Shown piece after piece: positions 6,693 to 14,629 of a stretch of DNA of 64,000 nucleotides. Under the pieces are notes generated by a model. It made no database searches. It saw only the letters and a list, made by a program, of their open reading frames with translations, and was not told the DNA's origin. The position numbers and the translations under genes were made by a program. Source of the stretch: Hyunsoonleella aquatilis. GTDB lineage: Bacteria; Bacteroidota; Bacteroidia; Flavobacteriales; Flavobacteriaceae. Within the stretch, counting starts at the first letter, position 1. Every line of letters starts with the position of its first letter. The DNA lies in the NCBI RefSeq assembly GCF_014270105.1, contig NZ_JACNMF010000005.1, positions 248,001 to 312,000 of the forward strand, read 5' to 3'.

Positions 6693-6704
6693 GGCTAAAG
6701 ATTT

Positions 6705-9134
6705 ATGAAGATTTCATATAACTGGTTGAAGCAATTTATCAATATAAATTGGACTCCCGAACAAACCAGTGAATTACTTACCGATTTAGGTTTGGAAGTT
6801 GAGGGCATTGAATCCTACCAATCTATTAAAGGTGGATTGGAAGGCGTGGTGATTGGTAAGGTTATAACTTGCGAAAAGCACCCAAATGCCGATAAACTTA
6901 AAGTGACTACTGTTGATATTGGAGGTGAAAGTCCACTACAAATTGTTTGTGGCGCACCAAATGTGGCCACCGGACAAAAGGTACCCGTGGCAACTATTGG
7001 CACGACACTATATACTGAAGAAGGTGAATCGTGGACCATTAAAAAAGGTAAGATCCGTGGGGAGGAAAGCCACGGGATGATTTGCGCGGAAGACGAACTC
7101 GGTTTGGGCACATCGCACGACGGCATTATGGTTTTGGATGAGAAAATCAAAATCGGCACACCTGCCTCAACTATTTTCCAGGTTGAAAACGACCATGTAT
7201 TTGAAATTGGTTTAACACCAAATCGCGCCGATGCCATGAGTCATTACGGCACTGCGCGCGACTTGAAGGCTGGTCTTTTTCAAAAGGAAATAAAAGTGGA
7301 ACTGATTACACCTTCGGTAAGCGCTTTTAATGTCGAAAACCGAACACTTAAAATTGATGTGGAGGTTATTGACAAAGAACTGGCGCCAAGATACTGCGGG
7401 GTAACTATTTCGGGGATAAAAGTTGATGAATCACCGGAGTGGCTAAAGCATAGATTGAAAGCCATCGGCCTTAGTCCCATCAATAACGTGGTGGATGCCA
7501 CAAATTATGTGTTGCACGAATTGGGGCAACCACTGCATGCCTTTGATGCCGTAAAAATTTCGGGCAACAAAGTTGAAGTAAAAACGCTCGAAAAAGGGAC
7601 AAAGTTTATCTCTTTAGATGGTATTGAACGGGAATTGCATGAAGATGATTTAATGATTTGCGATGCCGAAAAACCTATGTGTATTGCCGGTGTTTTTGGT
7701 GGGATTGATTCTGGAGTTACCGAAAGCACCACATCCATTTTCTTGGAAAGCGCCTACTTTAACCCCGTGAGCATCAGAAAAAGTGCAAAACGCCACGGAC
7801 TGAATACCGATGCTTCATTCCGTTTTGAACGTGGTATTGACCCGAAAATTACGGAATACGCGCTAAAACGTGCCGCCCTCTTGATTCAGGAGTTGGCGGG
7901 AGGCGATATCACTAGTGATATTATTGATATTTATCCCAAGAAAATTGAAGATTTTCAAGTGCGCCTAAGTTTTGAAAATGCCAAAAAAATCATCGGAGAA
8001 GACATTCCAAAGGAAACTATAAAAGGCATCCTTACCGCATTGGACATAAAAGTAAATAACGTAACCGAAACAGGTTTAGGACTTACAGTACCTTCCTATA
8101 GAAACGATGTACAGCGCGAAGCGGATATCATCGAGGAAATCCTAAGAGTGTATGGCTACAACAACATTAGCATCTCTGAAAAGTTGAACGCGTCCATTTC
8201 CAGCATGTCTCGCTTTGAAGATTACAAAATTCAAAACACAATTGGGAACCAATTGGTCGCACAAGGGTTTTTCGAAATTCTTTCAAATTCATTGACCTCT
8301 CCAAATTATGTTGCTCTGGGTAGAGACTTGAAAGAAGAACATAACATAGAAATGCTGAATCCTTTAAGCAATGATTTATCGGTAATGCGGCAGTCATTAT
8401 TGTTTTCAGGATTGGAAGCGGTGTCCTACAACATCAATCGTAAAAGACAGGACCTTAAACTATTTGAATTCGGGAAGACCTATCACAATTTTTCAGGTGA
8501 AAGAAGTGAAGTAAAGCACTTGACGTTGTTTGCTACCGGGAATCAAAATCCAGAAAGCTGGGCAAATACAAATAAAGGTAAAACCGACTATTTCTTCCTG
8601 AAGGGTATTGTCAATGCTGCACTCGAGCGATTAGGGATTTCAAGATACAATGAAGCGCCAATTAAAAATGACCTTTTTAGCGAAGGCGTTTCTATAAATC
8701 TTGGGAAAACAAAAATTGTGGAATTCGGTTTGATCAACAAATCCGTCTTAAAGCATTTTGATATCTCTCAAGAGGTAGTTTGTGCCGACTTTAATTGGGA
8801 TGCGATTTTGGATATCGTAAAACACAACAAAATCACTTTTAAACCTATTCCCAAATACCCTGAAGTACGTCGGGATTTTGCGCTTTTGCTGGATGAAAAT
8901 ATCACTTTTGAATCCATCTACAAAATTGCCAAACAGACCGAAAAGCAATTGTTGAAAAATGTGAATCTATTTGATGTCTATCAAGGTAAAAACCTACCAA
9001 AAGGCAAGAAGAGTTATGCGGTTAGCTTTACCCTTCAAGACGAAAAGAAGACCCTTAACGACAAGCAGATAGATAAAATTATGGGCAAACTTCAAAACAA
9101 TTTTGAAAGGCAACTTGGGGCCGAGTTGCGTTAA
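6705..9134 (+). CDS. pheT: phenylalanyl-tRNA synthetase beta subunit
   Basis: 809 aa, the normal length. The enzyme (alpha2-beta2) charges tRNA-Phe; the beta chain binds tRNA and edits misloaded Tyr. Domains in order: B1/EMAP-like tRNA-binding fold (about 39-150, VVIGKVITCEKHPNADKLKV), B3/B4 editing region (about 210-380), B5 (about 405-475), the catalytic-like core, and the C-terminal ferredoxin-fold anticodon-binding domain (from YPEVRRDFALLLDENITF to the end). pheS is not adjacent, which is common in Bacteroidota. It has its own promoter and a long structured leader. The PAP2 gene begins 18 bases downstream and may be cotranscribed. Confidence 0.98.
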   Translation: MKISYNWLKQFININWTPEQTSELLTDLGLEVEGIESYQSIKGGLEGVVIGKVITCEKHPNADKLKVTTVDIGGESPLQIVCGAPNVATGQKVPVATIGTTLYTEEGESWTIKKGKIRGEESHGMICAEDELGLGTSHDGIMVLDEKIKIGTPASTIFQVENDHVFEIGLTPNRADAMSHYGTARDLKAGLFQKEIKVELITPSVSAFNVENRTLKIDVEVIDKELAPRYCGVTISGIKVDESPEWLKHRLKAIGLSPINNVVDATNYVLHELGQPLHAFDAVKISGNKVEVKTLEKGTKFISLDGIERELHEDDLMICDAEKPMCIAGVFGGIDSGVTESTTSIFLESAYFNPVSIRKSAKRHGLNTDASFRFERGIDPKITEYALKRAALLIQELAGGDITSDIIDIYPKKIEDFQVRLSFENAKKIIGEDIPKETIKGILTALDIKVNNVTETGLGLTVPSYRNDVQREADIIEEILRVYGYNNISISEKLNASISSMSRFEDYKIQNTIGNQLVAQGFFEILSNSLTSPNYVALGRDLKEEHNIEMLNPLSNDLSVMRQSLLFSGLEAVSYNINRKRQDLKLFEFGKTYHNFSGERSEVKHLTLFATGNQNPESWANTNKGKTDYFFLKGIVNAALERLGISRYNEAPIKNDLFSEGVSINLGKTKIVEFGLINKSVLKHFDISQEVVCADFNWDAILDIVKHNKITFKPIPKYPEVRRDFALLLDENITFESIYKIAKQTEKQLLKNVNLFDVYQGKNLPKGKKSYAVSFTLQDEKKTLNDKQIDKIMGKLQNNFERQLGAELR

Positions 9135-9152
9135 TTTCAAATTACAGATAAT

Positions 9153-10022
9153 ATGGGTTCATTTCGGTTCTTTAGTGCAATACTAGCCTTTGTATTTTCT
9201 ACGATGGCACTGAATGCACAATCCTCTAAGCTAAAGGACTCCTTAGGAGAAACCCAGCCAAAAAAAACGACATTCAGCCTATTAAAACACGATACAAAAC
9301 AAACCGCTAGAAGTGTTGCCCATGCTTTTACCAGACCAGTGTATTGGAAAGGTAACGACTTTGGTAAATTAGGAATATTACTCGCTGGTACCGCCTCCTT
9401 ATCCCTTGCTGACGAAGAAGGAAGGCGTTTTTTTAAAAGGCAACAAGAAGATTTTCCGGGGGTAGTTAGAGATTTTGGTTGGTACTTTGGTAGCCCACAA
9501 AATTATTTTATGGCCAATGCTGGCTTGTATGGTTTCGGTTTGTTTACCAAAAATGAACAGATTAGAAAAACGAGCGTACTTATTATTTCCTCTTCCGTGA
9601 CCAGTGGTTTTTTACAAAGTTTCCTAAAGACTGCCGTGGGCAGGGAAAGACCCGGAGAGGCCGAAGACCCTTTCGGATTTAAACTCTTCTCCAGTCAAGG
9701 ACGATTCCATTCTTTTCCATCTGGGCATACGGTTTTATCCATGACGATGGCCCACGCCCTTGCGAAACAGTTTGAAAACATATGGGTAAAAGTAGGCATC
9801 TATAGTGTTATTGGGGCCATTCCTCCTATTTCAAGACTGATTGACGGTGCGCATTGGCTGACCGATGTTGGGTTCTCGGTTGCACTGAGCATCATCGTTG
9901 TAGATAGTATCGATAGGTTTTTGTTCAGTTCGGAAGCCTACGAATATAAAAAACCACCAAAAAAAATAGCGTGGAATCTTCGCTTTGGACCTAATACAAT
10001 TGGGGTCATCGGCACTTTTTAA
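9153..10022 (+). CDS. PAP2-family phosphatase, exported
   Basis: 289 aa with a signal peptide (about 1-22, ending LNAQ). The three PAP2 motifs are complete: K159 and RERP (164-167), PSGH (189-192), and SR at 227-228 with H234 and D238 in SRLIDGAHWLTD. Such enzymes dephosphorylate lipid phosphates such as phosphatidic acid or undecaprenyl pyrophosphate on the periplasmic side. Hydrophobic segments surround the motifs (about 72-86, 120-131, 213-225, 238-250). The substrate cannot be told from sequence. It follows pheT by 18 bases but has no functional link to it. Confidence 0.88.
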   Translation: MGSFRFFSAILAFVFSTMALNAQSSKLKDSLGETQPKKTTFSLLKHDTKQTARSVAHAFTRPVYWKGNDFGKLGILLAGTASLSLADEEGRRFFKRQQEDFPGVVRDFGWYFGSPQNYFMANAGLYGFGLFTKNEQIRKTSVLIISSSVTSGFLQSFLKTAVGRERPGEAEDPFGFKLFSSQGRFHSFPSGHTVLSMTMAHALAKQFENIWVKVGIYSVIGAIPPISRLIDGAHWLTDVGFSVALSIIVVDSIDRFLFSSEAYEYKKPPKKIAWNLRFGPNTIGVIGTF

Positions 10023-10079
10023 TTTTGTAAATCTCAGGAAATTTTCGTAAATTTAGAAGGCAACTAAACTTTTGAAGCC

Positions 10080-10310
10080 ATGACAAATTACGTTAAAGTT
10101 TTTTCGGGGAATTTTATTGAAGTACAGCGTATTTTCAAATCGCTTGAAGATGTGGGTATTTGTGCTATTATAAAAGATGAATCTGAATCTGGTAGATTGG
10201 CAGGTTTTGGAGCCAGTATCCAGGGCTTTCAGGAAATTCATGTGCACAAGGAAGAAATTGATAGGGCAACCCCTATTGTGGAAGCCCTCGTTTCGGAATT
10301 GGAAGCCTAA
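10080..10310 (+). CDS. DUF2007-family small protein
   Basis: A 76-aa protein of the DUF2007 type (putative signal-transducing family), with the typical start YVKVFSGNFIEVQRIFKSLE, a middle acidic patch, and a C-terminal IDRATPIVEALVSELE helix. It has no signal peptide. The fold resembles the small ACT/GlnB-like alpha-beta domain, but the function is not known. It is convergent with the ABC-F gene, whose stop lies at 10312, two bases after this gene ends. Confidence 0.75.
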   Translation: MTNYVKVFSGNFIEVQRIFKSLEDVGICAIIKDESESGRLAGFGASIQGFQEIHVHKEEIDRATPIVEALVSELEA

Positions 10311-10311
10311 T

Positions 10312-11937
10312 TTACGCCGTTACCGCATACATTTTGTTTCTCAGTTCCTTAATTTTTGAATCCTGCATATACTCATCAAAAGTGGTGTAACGGTCAATGA
10401 TGCCATTAGGCGTCAATTCAATCACACGATTGGCAACCGTTTGGGCAAACTCGTGGTCATGTGTTGTAAACAAGACAGTTCCTTTAAAGTTTTTTAAAGA
10501 GTTATTGAAGGCGGTAATGCTTTCCAAATCCAAATGGTTAGTTGGCTCATCAAGCATTAAAACATTCGCCCTTACCATCATCATGCGACTTAGCATACAT
10601 CTCACTTTTTCACCTCCCGAAAGCACGCTACATTTTTTCAGCGCTTCCTCTCCACTAAAAATCATTTTACCCAAAAAGCCTCTAATGTAAACTTCTTCAC
10701 GCTCCTCTTCTGTGGTTGCCCATTGGCGTAACCAATCCACCAAATTTAAATCGCTATCGAAAAACTCGCTATTGTCCAATGGCAAATAGGATTGCGTTGT
10801 TGTAACACCCCAGGCGTATTTCCCAGCAATGGCTTTTTCCTTGCCATTGATGATTTGATAGAACGCCGTGGTTGCTCTTGAATCTCTAGAAAACACAACA
10901 ACCTTATCGCCTTTTGCCAAGTTCAAATCTATTTTATTGAATAATACCTCACCATCCAAAGATGCAGATAGCCCATCAATATTTAAAATCTGGTCACCTG
11001 CTTCTCGCTCCCTCTCAAAAATAATAGCGGGATATCGGCGACTTGTTGGACGAATATCAGCAATATTTAGTTTATCGATCATTTTCTTTCTGCTAGTCGC
11101 CTGTTTACTTTTAGCCACGTTAGCCGAAAAACGTCGAATAAACTCTTCCAACTCCTTTTTCTTCTCTTCGGCCTTTTTGTTCTGTTGCGCCCTCTGCTTT
11201 GCCGCTAACTGAGACGATTCGTACCAAAATGTATAATTTCCAGAGTAATGGTTAATTTTTCCAAAATCGATATCGGAAATATGTGTACAAACCGCATCTA
11301 AAAAGTGCCTGTCGTGCGAGACTACTATCACGCAGTTATCATAATTTGCCAAAAAGCTTTCCAACCAAGAAATAGTTTCATAATCCAAATCATTGGTAGG
11401 CTCATCCATAATCAGCACATCCGGACTTCCAAATAACGCTTGGGCTAAAAGTACTCGTACCTTTTGCTTTCCATCCAAATCCGCCATCAACGAGTAGTGC
11501 AAATCTTCTTTGATGCCCAAATTGGACAACATTGCAGCCGCATCACTATCGGCATTCCATCCGTTCATTTCCTCAAATTGCACTTGCAATTCACCAATCC
11601 TATCGGCATTTTCGTCCGAATAATCCGCGTAAAGCGCATCGATTTCAGTTTTAATTTTGAATAAAGGTTTATTACCCATCAAAACCGTTTCCAAAACATT
11701 ATGTTCATCATATAAATTATGATTTTGCTCCAAAACGGACATACGCTTCCCTGACTCCAAGGACACATGGCCGGAAGTAGGCTCCTGTTTACCCGAAAGA
11801 ATCCTTAAAAATGTAGATTTTCCAGAGCCGTTGGCACCAATAATACCATAGCAATTGCCGTTATTGAACGTGGTATTTACCTCATCAAACAGCACGCGTT
11901 TACCAAACTGAACAGAAAGATTTGAAACTGATAACAT
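10312..11937 (-). CDS. ABC-F family ATPase with one degenerate site
   Basis: 541 aa, two ABC domains joined by a charged linker (about 240-300) and no membrane segment. ABC-F proteins act on the ribosome. Domain 1 has a proper P-loop GANGSGKST (34-42) and Walker B LIMDEPTND, but its signature motif is replaced by DLDGKQK near 153-159. Domain 2 has an intact signature LSGGEK (439-444) and Walker B MLDEPTNHLD, but its P-loop reads FSRDSRATT (349-357) and lacks GKS/T. One composite ATP site is thus canonical and the other broken. Overall it is closest to the YbiT/Uup group. It is monocistronic. Confidence 0.93.
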   Translation of the reverse strand: MLSVSNLSVQFGKRVLFDEVNTTFNNGNCYGIIGANGSGKSTFLRILSGKQEPTSGHVSLESGKRMSVLEQNHNLYDEHNVLETVLMGNKPLFKIKTEIDALYADYSDENADRIGELQVQFEEMNGWNADSDAAAMLSNLGIKEDLHYSLMADLDGKQKVRVLLAQALFGSPDVLIMDEPTNDLDYETISWLESFLANYDNCVIVVSHDRHFLDAVCTHISDIDFGKINHYSGNYTFWYESSQLAAKQRAQQNKKAEEKKKELEEFIRRFSANVAKSKQATSRKKMIDKLNIADIRPTSRRYPAIIFEREREAGDQILNIDGLSASLDGEVLFNKIDLNLAKGDKVVVFSRDSRATTAFYQIINGKEKAIAGKYAWGVTTTQSYLPLDNSEFFDSDLNLVDWLRQWATTEEEREEVYIRGFLGKMIFSGEEALKKCSVLSGGEKVRCMLSRMMMVRANVLMLDEPTNHLDLESITAFNNSLKNFKGTVLFTTHDHEFAQTVANRVIELTPNGIIDRYTTFDEYMQDSKIKELRNKMYAVTA

Positions 11938-12074
11938 AGTCCTCTTTTAAAATTGTGGCAAAAATAGAAAAATCCATCCGATGGATAAAGTCGATACCAT
12001 TTAATTTTCGCCCTCTTGGGAAAGCCCTAACAATATTTAACAACGCATTAACAGGGAGTTATAAACGCAAAAAT

Positions 12075-12082
12075 TATTTTTG
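12075..12082 (+). promoter_or_regulatory. -7 element upstream of the TlpA-like lipoprotein
   Basis: TATTTTTG matches TAnnTTTG and lies 40 bases before the ATG at 12123, in the 185-base gap after the ABC-F gene. No TTG is found 19 bases upstream, so only half of the promoter is supported. Confidence 0.35.
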
Positions 12083-12122
12083 TATCAATAGATGACTAAA
12101 TCTATTTTTTGAGGAGGGATTT

Positions 12123-13538
12123 ATGAGACTTTATATCTACATCGTATGCGTCGTTTTCACCTTTATAAGTTGCGGTAGGGAAACTTCCGAAAACCTAGTT
12201 TTTATTGGCGGTGAAATAATTAATAAAAATACGGACTACGTCATTCTTTATGACGCCAAAGAAGTGATTGACACTATCAGGTTAGATGGTAGAAATCGTT
12301 TTTTATATAAGTTTGAAAAAGACTTCAAACCAGGATTCTATACGTTTCGACACGGAGCCGAGGTGCAAATGGTACTTTTGGAACCTGGGGATAGCCTTAT
12401 GTTTAGACTGAATACTTACGATTTTGACGAATCGTTAGTTTACACTGGTAAAGGCGCAAAAAAGAACAATTATTTGATCAACGATTTTTTAGAGCGTGAA
12501 ATTGAAGAAAAGGAAATTTTCAAATATTGCCAATTAGACCCAAAGGTTTTTGAAAGGCATTTGGATTCCATCAAGGCAGAAAAAAATATCAAACTTAAAG
12601 CTTTCGAGGTCAAATATACACCCTCGGAACTGTTCAGTAAAATTGCTCAGGCCAACATAGATTATGCCTATTACTCCAGCAAGGAGATTTACCCTTTTGT
12701 GCATTACGGCTATGATAAAAAGAGCATTATGGAAAGCTTACCAGAGGATTTTTATGCCTATCGAAAGGTCATCAATTATAACGATGAATTCTTTAAGCAC
12801 AATTTCAACTATATCACTTTCCTAAGATCAAGTTTTAACAATATAGGTTTGGGCTTACACTTGGAACACTCCAAAAAAGACAAGTTCAAATGGATGGATC
12901 TGTGCTACAATTTATGTAGGCTCGAGGCTATTGATAGTCTGGTTATCAATCCCGACATTAAAAATGAATTGTTGTACCATTACGGCATCAGCTTCTTGGC
13001 GAAAAATAAAAATTTGGAACACAACGATATCGTTCTGAAATCCCTTTTAGCTAAAGGCACAGACAAGAAAAAAAATGATAAGATTGTATCGTACAATGCT
13101 TCCGTGAATCGATTAAAAACCGGTGAAAAATTTCCGGAGGTTAAAGTGCTTAATCTGGAAAACAACTCGGTAAGCATCAATAATGTTTTTAATAAACCTT
13201 CTGTGGTTTATTTCTGGTCGCACATGTACAAGGATTTCTTTGATAATAGTCACAAACGCGCCAAAGAATTGCGCAAAAAATATCCCGAGGTGGATTTCAT
13301 TTCGGTAAATATAGATTGCTACAGTACAGACCGATGGCAATCTACTTTAAAAAAGAAAAACTGTTCGCCACAAAACGAATATATGTTTGAAAACTCGGAA
13401 CAGTCCATCGAACAATTGGCCATTTATCCCCTGACGAAAGTTATTTTGGTAGATAAGGAAAGTACTATAGTTAATGGACACTCAAACATGTTCGAGAGCA
13501 GTTTTGAAGAAGAACTTTTAGCCATGCTTAACCGATAG
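12123..13538 (+). CDS. lipoprotein with C-terminal thioredoxin-like domain lacking CxxC
   Basis: 471 aa. The lipoprotein signal FTFISCGRE puts the lipidated Cys at about 17. The N-terminal 100 residues are beta-rich and resemble the DUF4369 region of Bacteroidota TlpA-like proteins (MVLLEPGDSLMFRLNTYDFD). The middle is helical. The C-terminal 140 residues have a thioredoxin fold (GEKFPEVKVLNLENNSVSIN, then KPSVVYFWSHMYKDFF). Where redox-active members have WCxxC, this one reads WSHMYK, so it cannot act as a disulfide oxidoreductase. It is preceded by GGAGGGA, a possible ribosome site at 12112-12118. Role unknown. Confidence 0.8.
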   Translation: MRLYIYIVCVVFTFISCGRETSENLVFIGGEIINKNTDYVILYDAKEVIDTIRLDGRNRFLYKFEKDFKPGFYTFRHGAEVQMVLLEPGDSLMFRLNTYDFDESLVYTGKGAKKNNYLINDFLEREIEEKEIFKYCQLDPKVFERHLDSIKAEKNIKLKAFEVKYTPSELFSKIAQANIDYAYYSSKEIYPFVHYGYDKKSIMESLPEDFYAYRKVINYNDEFFKHNFNYITFLRSSFNNIGLGLHLEHSKKDKFKWMDLCYNLCRLEAIDSLVINPDIKNELLYHYGISFLAKNKNLEHNDIVLKSLLAKGTDKKKNDKIVSYNASVNRLKTGEKFPEVKVLNLENNSVSINNVFNKPSVVYFWSHMYKDFFDNSHKRAKELRKKYPEVDFISVNIDCYSTDRWQSTLKKKNCSPQNEYMFENSEQSIEQLAIYPLTKVILVDKESTIVNGHSNMFESSFEEELLAMLNR

Positions 13539-13611
13539 CTGTTTAGCTCATATTTTATTAGAATTTTATTAGAAGTGATTTTTTATAGTTTAATTTTAAC
13601 ACCTTTAAATT

Positions 13612-13794
13612 ATGGAAGAGCAACCAACAAAAGTAAGCCTAGTAGGTAAGAAAGGAAACTATTTCCTCATCAAGTTTCCTAACTTAAAAATTCCTGTTTC
13701 AGTCAATAAAAACCTTTATGAGAAAATGCGGAATAGTCCCTTGTATGAATTTATGGATGTGCCAGAGGTTACTGCAAGGGTAAATTCTGCATAA
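13612..13794 (+). CDS. hypothetical 60-aa protein
   Basis: A 60-aa soluble protein beginning MEEQPTKVSLVGKKGNYFLI. It probably forms a small beta-rich fold followed by a helix, and has no cysteine or membrane segment. It stands alone between the TlpA-like lipoprotein and trmD, with its own terminator at 13823-13847, which supports a real gene. I do not recognise the family. Confidence 0.6.
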   Translation: MEEQPTKVSLVGKKGNYFLIKFPNLKIPVSVNKNLYEKMRNSPLYEFMDVPEVTARVNSA

Positions 13795-13822
13795 TTTTGT
13801 GATAAACTTTTATTTTTACGGA

Positions 13823-13847
13823 GGCTGTTCTTAGAAACAGCCTTTTT
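13823..13847 (+). terminator. intrinsic terminator
   Basis: GGCTGTT (13823-13829) pairs with AACAGCC (13836-13842) and is followed by TTTTT. It ends the 60-aa gene and separates it from trmD. Confidence 0.8.
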
Positions 13848-13894
13848 ACTTTAAAATAAATCAATTCAATTATCTTTGCCCAACATCTTTTTTT

Positions 13895-14572
13895 ATGCGA
13901 ATCGATATAATCACCGTATTACCAGAACTGCTAAAAAGCCCTTTTGAAGCTTCCATCTTAAAACGGGCCATTGAGGCCGATTTAGTTGAAATCCATTTTC
14001 ATAATTTACGGGACTATGCTACAGATAATTACAAATCTATTGACGATACACAATTCGGTGGAGGCGCTGGCATGGTGATGATGGTGGAACCGATTGACAA
14101 GTGTATTTCAGATTTAAAAACGCAAAGAAATTATGACGAAGTTATCTACATGACACCGGATGGGGAAACCTTAAATCAGGGCATAGCCAATCAAATTTCG
14201 TTAAAAGAAAACATTATTATCCTTTGTGGGCATTATAAAGGTGTAGACCAACGCGTGAGGGATCATTTGATTACCAGAGAAATATCCATCGGGGATTTTG
14301 TGCTTTCAGGAGGAGAATTAGCGGCAGCCGTACTTTGTGATGCAGTTATCAGATTAATTCCCGGGGTGTTGGGCAATGAAACCTCTGCGCTAACCGATTC
14401 CTTTCAAGATAACTTATTGGCACCCCCGATTTACACCAAACCTCGGGAGTACAATGGCTGGAAAGTGCCCGAACTACTCTTTAGTGGTAATTTGCCTAAA
14501 ATTGAAAAATGGCGGGAGGAGGAGGCTTATAAACGGACTCAGGAACGCCGGCCGGATTTGTTGGAGGAATAA
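13895..14572 (+). CDS. trmD: tRNA (guanine-37-N1)-methyltransferase
   Basis: 225 aa, normal length. It methylates N1 of G37 next to the anticodon using S-adenosylmethionine, which prevents frameshifting. Family signatures are clear: [20 protein letters not shown] at the N-terminus, [26 protein letters not shown] and [16 protein letters not shown] of the trefoil-knot SAM site. A TATCTTTG at 13871-13878 is a likely -7 element. It stands alone, without the rpsP-rimM-rplS neighbours seen in many other phyla, and is convergent with the M61 peptidase. Confidence 0.97.
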   Translation: MRIDIITVLPELLKSPFEASILKRAIEADLVEIHFHNLRDYATDNYKSIDDTQFGGGAGMVMMVEPIDKCISDLKTQRNYDEVIYMTPDGETLNQGIANQISLKENIIILCGHYKGVDQRVRDHLITREISIGDFVLSGGELAAAVLCDAVIRLIPGVLGNETSALTDSFQDNLLAPPIYTKPREYNGWKVPELLFSGNLPKIEKWREEEAYKRTQERRPDLLEE

Positions 14573-14629
14573 AAAAAAAGACTGAGCAATGCCCAATCTC
14601 CTTCGGTATCTTAACTATTAAAATTCAGT

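Noticed and set aside
6510-6704. T-box leader upstream of pheT
   Set aside because: I see no T-box sequence (TGGnACCGCG type) and no stem I specifier loop; T-boxes are not expected in Bacteroidota.
6815-7738. Three minus-strand open frames of 73-140 aa inside pheT
   Set aside because: They are opposite-strand shadows of a well-identified gene, rich in Ser and Pro as expected from reverse reading.
14573-14629. Terminator between trmD and the M61 gene
   Set aside because: An A/T run is present, but the GAG-CTC pairing is only three bases and no real stem forms.
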